From: a bacterium
GTDB taxonomy: Bacteria > Planctomycetota > JACOTG01 > JAUIME01
DNA: 6,613 nucleotides
Direction: 5' to 3'
Assembly: GCA_030433195.1 (NCBI GenBank)
Contig: JAUIME010000301.1
Coordinates: forward strand, 1-6,613
Under the pieces are notes generated by a model. It was not told the origin of the DNA and did not search any database. It saw nothing but the letters and a program-made list of their open reading frames with translations. Every line of letters begins with the position of its first letter. The first letter of the stretch is position 1. Both the position numbers and the translations under genes were made by a program. Shown in pieces: positions 1-5,649 of this stretch.

Positions 1-380
1 CGAAGCAGCACGGTCGATCGATACGGCTCGTCGAGTTCCAGGCACGCGTCGACCACGAGGCGATGCATCTCGGTCTCGGCGACGACCTCGTCCGTCGGCG
101 GCCCGATCTCCCGCTTCGCGACCGCCTCTTCACGCATCGTACGCCGGTGATCGTCTCGAATGGAGCGAGCGGCACCGAAGCGTACGACACTGGAAAGCCA
201 GGCCGAGATCGCCCGCGGATGCTTCGGCGGCTGGCGCAGCGCGGCGAGCCACGTCTCTTGGACGATGTCGTCAGCCACATCGTCGTCGCCGACAAGCTGT
301 CGGGCCAGGGCACGAACCCAACCCCGCTTCGCCAGAAGCGAGTCCAGTTCGACGAGCCCCTCGGATTCGTGCGGCGTCAA
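1..380 (-). CDS. ECF-type RNA polymerase sigma factor, N-terminal part (runs off left edge)
   Basis: Group IV (ECF) sigma-70 family proteins recruit RNA polymerase to a specific promoter set. The visible 126 codons read as sigma region 2 followed by the beginning of region 4. Residues about 22-50 contain VRALARQLVGDDDVADDIVQ, then ETWLAAL, the acidic DxxDxVQE core-binding helix of region 2. Residues 58-80 (AISAWLSSVVRF, then AARSIRDDHRR) match the promoter-melting and -10 recognition part. LELDEPYRSTVLL at 114-126 is the usual first helix of region 4; the rest of region 4 lies outside the window. The TTG at 380-378 is chosen as start because an in-frame TGA lies at 407-405, no ATG or GTG lies between, and an excellent Shine-Dalgarno precedes it. 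The gene is divergent from the subtilase. No anti-sigma gene is visible; it could lie to the left. Family assignment is firm; the ECF subgroup and regulon are unknown. Confidence 0.9.
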   Translation of the reverse strand, partial: MTPHESEGLVELDSLLAKRGWVRALARQLVGDDDVADDIVQETWLAALRQPPKHPRAISAWLSSVVRFGAARSIRDDHRRTMREEAVAKREIGPPTDEVVAETEMHRLVVDACLELDEPYRSTVLL

Positions 381-385
381 CAGAA

Positions 386-393
386 CCTCCTCC
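386..393 (-). promoter_or_regulatory. Strong Shine-Dalgarno of the sigma factor gene
   Basis: On the minus strand GGAGGAGG lies five bases before the TTG start at 380. It decides the start: the reading frame is closed just upstream by TGA at 407-405, and only CTG and TTG are available as initiators. A near-ideal ribosome site paired with a weak TTG codon is seen directly; any effect on expression level is inference. Confidence 0.75.
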
Positions 394-593
394 GTGTCTG
401 AGGTTCAGTATCCGAGGAGGTACGAGGTGTTTTTTCAAAGCCTCGAATCCGGCTATCGACGAGGACTCGCCCTGGTCTTGTTCTCGCCGAAGATCCTTGG
501 TAGCCTAGTTCTTATCTCAAAGGCAGAGTCTTCAGAGGGTCCTCCTCGCTCGAGATCCGACCATCCGTGTCGCATCTCCGGCGTTTCGTGCCG

Positions 594-605
594 CGACTCG
601 AGTCG
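594..605. repeat. 12-base perfect palindrome in the subtilase leader
   Basis: CGACTCGAGTCG is fully self-complementary and lies about 90 bases before the subtilase start. A second copy of its CTCGAG core occurs at 549-554. It could be a binding site for a dimeric regulator. Palindromes of this length made of CG and GA steps also arise by chance in GC-rich DNA, so function is unproven. Confidence 0.3.
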
Positions 606-682
606 AGCGCGAAACCGCTACCTCACTCCTTGCTCGACTTGAACTGCGTACGTTTCGTTCGAAGAACGTCCGCTCACCCTTC

Positions 683-687
683 GGAGG
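683..687 (+). promoter_or_regulatory. Ribosome binding site of the subtilase gene
   Basis: GGAGG lies eight bases before the ATG at 696. It supports that start over the in-frame GTG at 567, which would place 43 unlikely residues in front of a well-formed signal peptide. Confidence 0.75.
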
Positions 688-695
688 CTTCTTTC

Positions 696-2921
696 ATGCG
701 CTTACTCTCATGGATGATCGTAGCGGCGCTTCTCGTCGCTCCGGCCATGGCATCGGAATCCACGTTCGATCGACCCGACACGTCGTTCGACCATACATCG
801 AGCTACATGGCGGATGGCGAGCGCGTCTGGCTCGATCCCGTCCTCGATCGATTCGCGTTGAAGACCGTGGACGGCTACGACGTCGCGCTCATGGCGGAGG
901 ACATGACCCAGCAGCTCAGCGATCGCATCGAGATCGAGATGCTTCCCGTCGGCGTGCTGGAAGTCACGGTGACTCAAGGGTCGGCTCGCAAGACGATGCG
1001 AGAGATGCGAAGGGATCCGCGCGTCGCCTGGGCGGAGCCGGTCTTCACGTTCGGGCCGTCGCAGACGCCGGAGTACATGACCGGCCACTTCGTCATCGCC
1101 TTGGACGAAGGCCGTACGATCGACGAGTTCGCCTCCCTCCACGACGCGGCGGACGCCCTCTTTCTGAAGCAGCACGACACGTTCATGTTCACGTTGATCG
1201 AGATGGTTCTGCCGGCCGATCGTGATCTCGACGTGCTGGACATCGTCGAAATGTATCAGGACGTTCCGGGCATCACGTTCTGTGAGCCGGTGTTCTATTT
1301 CCCGGCGGCGCACTACACGCCGAATGATCCGCTCTACGGACAGCAGTGGCCGCTCGAGAACGACAACGGCAATCCCGGAACCGTCGACGCCGACGTCGAT
1401 GCCAACCTGGCTTGGGACATCACGCGCGGCGACCCTTCGGTGATCATCGCGATCCACGACGAGGGCGTCGACGTCGATCACCCGGACCTGGTCGACAACA
1501 TGGTGCCCGGTGTCGATACGACGGACTCGAGCCCGCCGGGCGGGACTCCCGGCAACGCCGCTTGCAACGACAGCCACGGAACGGCGTGCGCAGGAATTGC
1601 CGCAGCCGAGCAAGACAACGGCATCGGCGTCAGTGGCGTCTGCCCGAACTGCTCGATCGCACCAGTGCGCATGGCGTACGGTTCGGTGTGGACGACCAAC
1701 ACGTGGTCGGCCAACTCGTTCAACTGGTCACGTCTCAACAACGTCGCCGTTTCGTCCAACAGCTGGGGTGGCGGTTCGCCGTCTTCGACGCTCACGGCCG
1801 CAATCAACAACTGCTACAACAACGGCCGCGGTGGTCTCGGCTGTCTGATTCTCTTCTCCTCGGGCAACGGGAACAACAGTTCCGTGAGCTACCCGGGCAG
1901 CCTGGCGAACGTCGTCGCCGTCGGTGCGACGAGCCCGTGCGACGAACGCAAGAGCCCGACCAGCTGCGACGGGGAAACCTGGTGGGGTAGCAACTACGGC
2001 TCGGCGCTCGATGTGGTGGCGCCCGGCGTGCTGTACTACACGACCGACATCGCCGGCAGCTGCGGTTCGTCTTCGGGCAGTTACCTGACCAACTTCAACG
2101 GCACTTCTTCGGCCTGTCCGAACGCCGCGGGGGTGGCCGGTCTCATCTTCTCGCGCAACCCCGACCTCACGGCTGCGCAAGCGCGCGCGATCCTCGAGGG
2201 TAGCGCGGACGACCAGGTCGGTCGTGTGAGCGAGGACCCGCCGGGGCGTGACAACCACCATGGCTGGGGCCGCGTCAACGCCCACACGGCGGTCCTTTCC
2301 GTCGGACCGCTCGACCCGCCGGAGGTCGACTCGATCGCGCCGACGTCGGGATCGCTCATCGGTTTCACCAACGTCACGATCAGCGGCAGCTTCTTCAACT
2401 TCTCGTCCGAGGTCACGTTCGACGGCGTTCCGGCGAATACGGTCACCTACGTGAACGAGAACACGCTGATCGCACAGACGCCGTCCGCTGTCGAGCTCCG
2501 CACCGTCGACGTCGCCGTGACCACCTCGCTCGGCAGCGACACCCTGACGGACGCGTTCACCTACAAGCCATTGCTGGCGGTGATCGGCACCCCGAATCTG
2601 GGCGAGACGCTGTCGGTCCGAGGGACGGGTATCGCCAACGGAAACTGGGGCTGCGTGCGCGACACGGAACTCGGCCCGCGGACGAAGAAGGGCATCCTCT
2701 GGCAGATCGGTTTCCAGAACTTCGTGATCGTCAAGAACGCCTGGCAGGACGGAGTCCCGTTGACCGCCTTGGGCCAGGGCGCGAAGAACTACACCATCCC
2801 GAACGAACCCGGTCTGATCGGTGAGACCCTCCACTTCGAGGGCGTCTTCGATGGCAACGGCCCGGCGCCCGGCAACAACCTGGCTCTCGCCGACCTGGTC
2901 AGCATCGTGGTTCTGCCGTAG
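696..2921 (+). CDS. Secreted S8 family subtilisin-like serine protease with duplicated propeptide and IPT/TIG domain
   Basis: Predicted extracellular endopeptidase of 741 residues. A signal peptide (MRLLSWMIVAALLVAPAMA) is followed by a probable cleavage site after residue 19. Residues about 60-203 are propeptide-like and seem to hold two copies of a unit ending EPVFTF (114-119) and EPVFYF (197-202), resembling the AEPN-type ending of fervidolysin-like prodomains. The catalytic domain opens with TPNDPLYGQQWPL (208-220), a usual mature start. The triad is complete: Asp255 in HDEG (usual motif DTG, here Glu in the middle), His294 in SHGTACAG, Ser471 in NGTSSACP, with oxyanion Asn391 in SSGNGNN. 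Residues about 542-625 form an IPT/TIG immunoglobulin-like domain (IAPTSGS near the start). The last 110 residues are a separate beta-rich module with PNLGETL and IPNEPGLIG motifs. Twelve cysteines, mostly in the catalytic domain, suggest disulfides. Start fixed by signal peptide and RBS; the gene is probably monocistronic, with a terminator directly after it. Protease class is firm; substrate unknown. Confidence 0.96.
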   Translation: MRLLSWMIVAALLVAPAMASESTFDRPDTSFDHTSSYMADGERVWLDPVLDRFALKTVDGYDVALMAEDMTQQLSDRIEIEMLPVGVLEVTVTQGSARKTMREMRRDPRVAWAEPVFTFGPSQTPEYMTGHFVIALDEGRTIDEFASLHDAADALFLKQHDTFMFTLIEMVLPADRDLDVLDIVEMYQDVPGITFCEPVFYFPAAHYTPNDPLYGQQWPLENDNGNPGTVDADVDANLAWDITRGDPSVIIAIHDEGVDVDHPDLVDNMVPGVDTTDSSPPGGTPGNAACNDSHGTACAGIAAAEQDNGIGVSGVCPNCSIAPVRMAYGSVWTTNTWSANSFNWSRLNNVAVSSNSWGGGSPSSTLTAAINNCYNNGRGGLGCLILFSSGNGNNSSVSYPGSLANVVAVGATSPCDERKSPTSCDGETWWGSNYGSALDVVAPGVLYYTTDIAGSCGSSSGSYLTNFNGTSSACPNAAGVAGLIFSRNPDLTAAQARAILEGSADDQVGRVSEDPPGRDNHHGWGRVNAHTAVLSVGPLDPPEVDSIAPTSGSLIGFTNVTISGSFFNFSSEVTFDGVPANTVTYVNENTLIAQTPSAVELRTVDVAVTTSLGSDTLTDAFTYKPLLAVIGTPNLGETLSVRGTGIANGNWGCVRDTELGPRTKKGILWQIGFQNFVIVKNAWQDGVPLTALGQGAKNYTIPNEPGLIGETLHFEGVFDGNGPAPGNNLALADLVSIVVLP

Positions 2922-2957
2922 GCCAAGCCCTGCGCGGTAATCCAGTCAGTAGTTCTC

Positions 2958-2993
2958 ACGGGAGTCGACGAGCGATCGTCGGCTCCCGTTTTT
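2958..2993 (+). terminator. Rho-independent terminator of the subtilase gene
   Basis: It begins 37 bases after the subtilase stop. The left arm is ACGGGAG, T, CGACGA (2958-2971), the loop is GCGA (2972-2975, a GNRA-type tetraloop), and the right arm is TCGTCG, G, CTCCCG (2976-2988), followed by T5 (2989-2993). Every position pairs, with one internal U-G wobble (2965 with 2982); the outermost A pairs with the first T of the run. On the minus strand no U-run follows the hairpin, so it should act mainly on plus-strand transcripts. Confidence 0.88.
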
Positions 2994-3099
2994 CGTGGAA
3001 GTGTCGGCAGGAGTGAGTTCGTGTTCGCCTGGGGTTGCGGCGAGGTGTACCTCAAGAGCGAACTTCGAGTGCAGAACGCTCACCACGAACACAGAATCA

Positions 3100-4026
3100 T
3101 CACTCGGCTACGGCGATCGCCAGGTCAGGAGACTCAGCCGAGACGACGTGATCCACGCTCTCTAGAGCATCGCTCCCGCCGCGATCGCGGGTGACCTTGA
3201 CGGAATACGGCCCTCCGCGGGGGAGCGCCAGTTCGAAACGGCCCTCCGATCTCGTCATGATTTTCGCAACAAGGCCGTCTCTCCCGGAAACATGGATCCA
3301 AACCCCGGAGACCGGCGTTCCATCGAAGTACGCTACGGTTCCTCTCGCAAGAAAAGCATCCCGCATTTCGAGCGTCACCTCACCTGCCTCTACAGTTGTC
3401 TCGACGACTGGCGAAGCGAAGTGTTTGTCTGCACACGATGCCGGAGGAAGGGCACGCACCAGATAGGAGCGGTCAGTCGAGAGGTTTCTCAAGCGAACCC
3501 TGCCGTCGCTCCCGGTCGCCAACATGGTTTCGCCACTCGCACCGGATCGGACGAATACCATCGCTCCCGCCAAGGGAATGGACCGTTCGTCGACGACGCG
3601 AACGACGAGCTCGGCATCGAGAACTCTCTCTTCGACGGTCATGACGATGCCGCCTGCAGGCGCAACGACCCGCGCAACTGGATCGACAAGAAGTAGGTCT
3701 CGTCCCTCTGCGGTCCTCTCCCCGTTCAGTGCTACATGAAGATCCACAGGGCCGCTCCCCTGCGGAATACCGATCCGAAAGAAGCCCTCGCGATTCGTGG
3801 TTGCCCTTCCGACGTGAGCTCCGTCCACACTCGACCGCGCGATGACGCCCAATCCCGGGGCGGCGCCGCCTGCCGCCCAAACGACTGCGCCTTCTACGAG
3901 AGCTTCCCGACGCAGTACGAACTCGACGGGCGAATCCGAGGGAAACACCGAAACTCGGCGAGCCCTCGTGAATCCATCTTGGTGCTGCACCGAAATGCTG
4001 ACTCTTTGCTTTGGCAACCCCCGCAA
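3100..4026 (-). CDS. CarboxypepD_reg-like repeat protein, probably 5'-truncated or a pseudogene
   Basis: From the first conventional initiator, TTG at 4026-4024, this frame encodes 308 residues. They form the remainder of one and then three complete carboxypeptidase-regulatory-like beta-sandwich domains, at about 1-39, 42-130, 136-222 and 225-308. Each shows the repeating pattern of a V-x-G/V-x-V strand, a PLAG/PVSG-type turn and a T-x-x-x-G-x-F/V strand (for example TTNREGFFRIGIPQG and TRSEGRFELALPRG). Such domains usually act as surface or periplasmic structural or binding modules. The TTG is not convincing: no Shine-Dalgarno precedes it, it falls inside the first domain, and coding-like sequence continues upstream for 59 codons to a TAA. 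No signal peptide or membrane anchor is present. The frame is the same as that of the gene ending at 4213. Sampled G+C (about 53-63%) is lower than in that gene (about 60-75%). Best read as a headless remnant or the detached 3' part of a longer gene. Confidence 0.7.
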   Translation of the reverse strand: MRGLPKQRVSISVQHQDGFTRARRVSVFPSDSPVEFVLRREALVEGAVVWAAGGAAPGLGVIARSSVDGAHVGRATTNREGFFRIGIPQGSGPVDLHVALNGERTAEGRDLLLVDPVARVVAPAGGIVMTVEERVLDAELVVRVVDERSIPLAGAMVFVRSGASGETMLATGSDGRVRLRNLSTDRSYLVRALPPASCADKHFASPVVETTVEAGEVTLEMRDAFLARGTVAYFDGTPVSGVWIHVSGRDGLVAKIMTRSEGRFELALPRGGPYSVKVTRDRGGSDALESVDHVVSAESPDLAIAVAE

Positions 4027-4203
4027 TTGAGCTGTACCGTCGTTCGCCGTAGCGGCTGCGCGAGACGTGTACTTGCTCCCCGACGGGATCCACCCTGCCG
4101 CAACACGGATCCCCCGTATCGCATTCCCCTCATCGTCGGTGACCTTGACGAGTTGCCGGAGTCCCTTCTTCGCGACGATTCTCAGGCCCGTGACATCGTC
4201 TGC
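4027..4203 (-). other. Start-less in-frame extension of the CarboxypepD_reg-like ORF
   Basis: Fifty-nine codons directly upstream of the TTG at 4026, in the same frame, are open and look coding. GLRIVAKKGLRQLVKVTDDE followed by GNAIRGIRVAAG is a typical inter-domain strand plus first half of a CarboxypepD_reg domain, completing the domain that the TTG start would cut. There is no ATG, GTG or TTG here, and a TAA closes the frame at 4206-4204. An out-of-frame ATG at 4196-4194 has GGAAG ten bases upstream but reads MSRA and stops. A single missing base between 4196 and 4182 would connect it to this frame, which is one possible explanation. Confidence 0.55.
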
Positions 4204-4212
4204 TTACTTCCG

Positions 4213-5631
4213 TCAGTGGACATGGAGCGCCAGCGGCACGAAGGAACCCGGGCTCGGCTCGGAGGGCGTGAAGCGCTCGAGCGGCCCGTCGAGGACGACT
4301 TGGCCGTTGATCTCCACGAGAACGTCGCAAGCATTCACGGGCACCTCCTCGAGCGTGAGTTCGAACCCTCCGGTGCTGTCGGTGGTCTTGCTCTCGGTGA
4401 CCTCCGTGCGCCGGCCATCCGGGTGTCGCAAGACGAACGTGACGCGAGCCGCGGCGATCGGGGTGAGATCGCTTCCCGCGGTGACGATTCCGCTCGCGCG
4501 GGTCGGTATGTCGAGGTCGATCACGATCGCCGCGTCGGGGTCCGTGACGCGAACGACCGCAGGACTGTAGTCCTGCGCGCGGACCGCAAGCGCGATGCCG
4601 CCCTTCCCAGGCGGTACCTCTTCGAGCTCCCATTCTCCGTACTCGTCGGTCGCCGCCGTTTCCACGTCCGGGTCGTGCATTGAGGCGTGCGCGAGCCATG
4701 TGACCTCGGCATCCTCGATCGGATGGCCCGTCGCACGATCCCGGATGATCCCCGAGAGGTTCCACGGTTCGCGGATCAGTAGATCGACCGTGTGGGTCTT
4801 CCCCGCGGCGTAGGAGATCGGGCCGAGATAGAGCGCGCGGTCTTCGTCATCGACGACGCTCACGTAGACGCGCTCGGACGGGAAATCCGTGATCGTGAGC
4901 TCGTACCCTCCATCGTGACGGGAGAGTGTGTCCACATAGTCCCCGTCCCACGCGGCGAGCCCGGAGGTGACCTCGATGTCGGCGCCCTCGACGGGCTCGC
5001 GCGTGCCCTCGAGAAGGACGAATCCGACGAGACGCGCCGCCGGCAGAAGCTCGAGCACGCACTCGACTGGATCGTCTCCCGGCGCGAGGTCGTTCGGGTG
5101 CCTGAAGTGGTCGTGATTCGCCGGCTCCCCGTCGGTCTCGAGCCCGCCGGAAGCATCGACGCAGACGGTGAAGCCTGCCTCGAGCACGTCTTCGATCTCG
5201 AACTCGAATTCGCCGTTGCCGTCGGTCTCGGTCGAGTCCTCGAAACCGCCCTCGGAGTCCCACAGGTCGATGTCGACGCCCGCGACGCCGCGCTTTCGGA
5301 CATCGACGAGGCGACCGCGGATGATCGCGGGGCCCTGCGCCTCCTCTTCTTCCGCGATGATGCGCGACGGGGAACTCGACGCGCTTCGCTCGGCGTACGG
5401 CTTCGAAGGTTGCCATATGGGCGGCGCTTCGGCATCGGCGCGTTCGCGTGCGGCCGGTTCGATCTCGCGGTCCGTGGAAGCGGCGGGAGGAGACGACGGG
5501 CTGTCGCCCCCCCCACGCCGGGATTGCACGATCAGAACCAGCGCCGCTACCGCGATGAACCCGAGGAAAGCGACGGCCCAAGGCCAGACGCCTCTACTGG
5601 ACGACGACGAGGAGAATCGCGTTGGGCTCAT
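4213..5631 (-). CDS. Membrane-anchored protein with four CarboxypepD_reg-like domains
   Basis: A 472-residue envelope protein. A short Ser-rich N terminus (residues 1-14) precedes a single hydrophobic helix at about 15-36 (VWPWAVAFLGFIAVAALVLI), followed by Arg-Arg. It is probably an uncleaved signal anchor with the C-terminal bulk outside the cytoplasm. Residues about 40-100 are a Pro/Ala/Ser/Glu-rich linker. Four carboxypeptidase-regulatory-like domains follow at about 101-195, 199-286, 290-374 and 378-470. Markers are RGRLVDVRKRGVAGVDIDLW with TDGNGEFEFEI, VGFVLLEGTREPVEGADIEV, SGIIRDRATGHPIEDAEVTW, and SGIVTAGSDLTPIAAARVTF with TDSTGGFELTL. No peptidase catalytic domain is present; the family name refers only to the accessory fold. 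The extracytoplasmic part is acidic. The ATG at 5631 is well placed for the membrane helix, but its ribosome site is weak. It lies 18 bases after the upstream stop, so cotranscription and perhaps translational coupling are likely. A G8 run falls in codons 39-42. Precise role unknown. Confidence 0.9.
   Translation of the reverse strand: MSPTRFSSSSSSRGVWPWAVAFLGFIAVAALVLIVQSRRGGGDSPSSPPAASTDREIEPAARERADAEAPPIWQPSKPYAERSASSSPSRIIAEEEEAQGPAIIRGRLVDVRKRGVAGVDIDLWDSEGGFEDSTETDGNGEFEFEIEDVLEAGFTVCVDASGGLETDGEPANHDHFRHPNDLAPGDDPVECVLELLPAARLVGFVLLEGTREPVEGADIEVTSGLAAWDGDYVDTLSRHDGGYELTITDFPSERVYVSVVDDEDRALYLGPISYAAGKTHTVDLLIREPWNLSGIIRDRATGHPIEDAEVTWLAHASMHDPDVETAATDEYGEWELEEVPPGKGGIALAVRAQDYSPAVVRVTDPDAAIVIDLDIPTRASGIVTAGSDLTPIAAARVTFVLRHPDGRRTEVTESKTTDSTGGFELTLEEVPVNACDVLVEINGQVVLDGPLERFTPSEPSPGSFVPLALHVH
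5507..5514 (-). repeat. G8 homopolymer (C8 on the plus strand) inside a coding region
   Basis: Eight consecutive G on the coding strand encode the end of Arg-Arg and Gly-Gly-Gly just after the membrane helix of the four-domain protein. Tracts of this length can slip during replication, and a one-base change would truncate the protein shortly after the anchor. They are also a common place for sequencing or assembly errors. The tract as given is in frame. Confidence 0.6.
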
Positions 5632-5649
5632 CGAAAGACCGCTCGTCGG

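Larger units (their letters stand above)
381..695. other. Divergent intergenic region between sigma factor and subtilase
   Basis: These 315 bases separate two divergent starts, so promoters for both genes should lie here. I see a T6 run at 430-435 flanked by a short inverted repeat (CGAGG at 424-428 and CCTCG at 441-445). There is also a weak sigma-70-like plus-strand candidate (TTGTTC 478-483, 17-base spacer, TAGCCT 501-506), which matches only part of each consensus box. A perfect 12-base palindrome sits at 594-605. A short imperfect hairpin (ACGTT 650-654 with AACGT 665-669, loop centred on TTCG) lies close to the subtilase ribosome site. The subtilase frame is open back to a GTG at 567, but those 43 codons look non-coding (Arg/Ser/His-rich, ahead of a clear signal peptide). 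No small gene or known riboswitch is recognisable. Confidence 0.5.

Noticed and set aside
567..695. Longer subtilase start at GTG 567 (43 extra residues)
   Set aside because: The added residues are Arg/Ser/His-rich and would bury a clear signal peptide that starts at the ATG at 696, which has its own GGAGG.
708..1613. 301-residue minus-strand open frame opposite the subtilase prodomain and catalytic region
   Set aside because: Composition is Arg/Val/His-rich as in antisense shadows, and the plus strand encodes a complete S8 protease.
1728..2834. 368-residue minus-strand open frame opposite the subtilase C-terminal half
   Set aside because: Same reasoning: Arg-rich shadow of a well-supported gene with no recognisable motif.
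3041..3054. GAGGT/ACCTC inverted repeat as a minus-strand terminator after 3100
   Set aside because: Only five base pairs with a two-base loop and no U-run, so it does not support a terminator for the minus-strand operon.
4204..4215. Translational readthrough or selenocysteine joining the two CarboxypepD_reg units
   Set aside because: The TGA is followed by C, a leaky context, but a TAA comes two codons later, so two different stops would have to be passed. I see no SECIS-like element.
3736..4683. 315-residue plus-strand frame spanning the junction of the two CarboxypepD_reg units
   Set aside because: No domain pattern and no ribosome site. The minus-strand frame shows clear repeated beta-domain motifs on both sides.
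4130..4765. Minus-strand open frame passing through both stop codons, as a possible frameshift bridge
   Set aside because: Two compensating shifts would be needed, and the bridging residues are Arg-rich and unlike the domains on either side.
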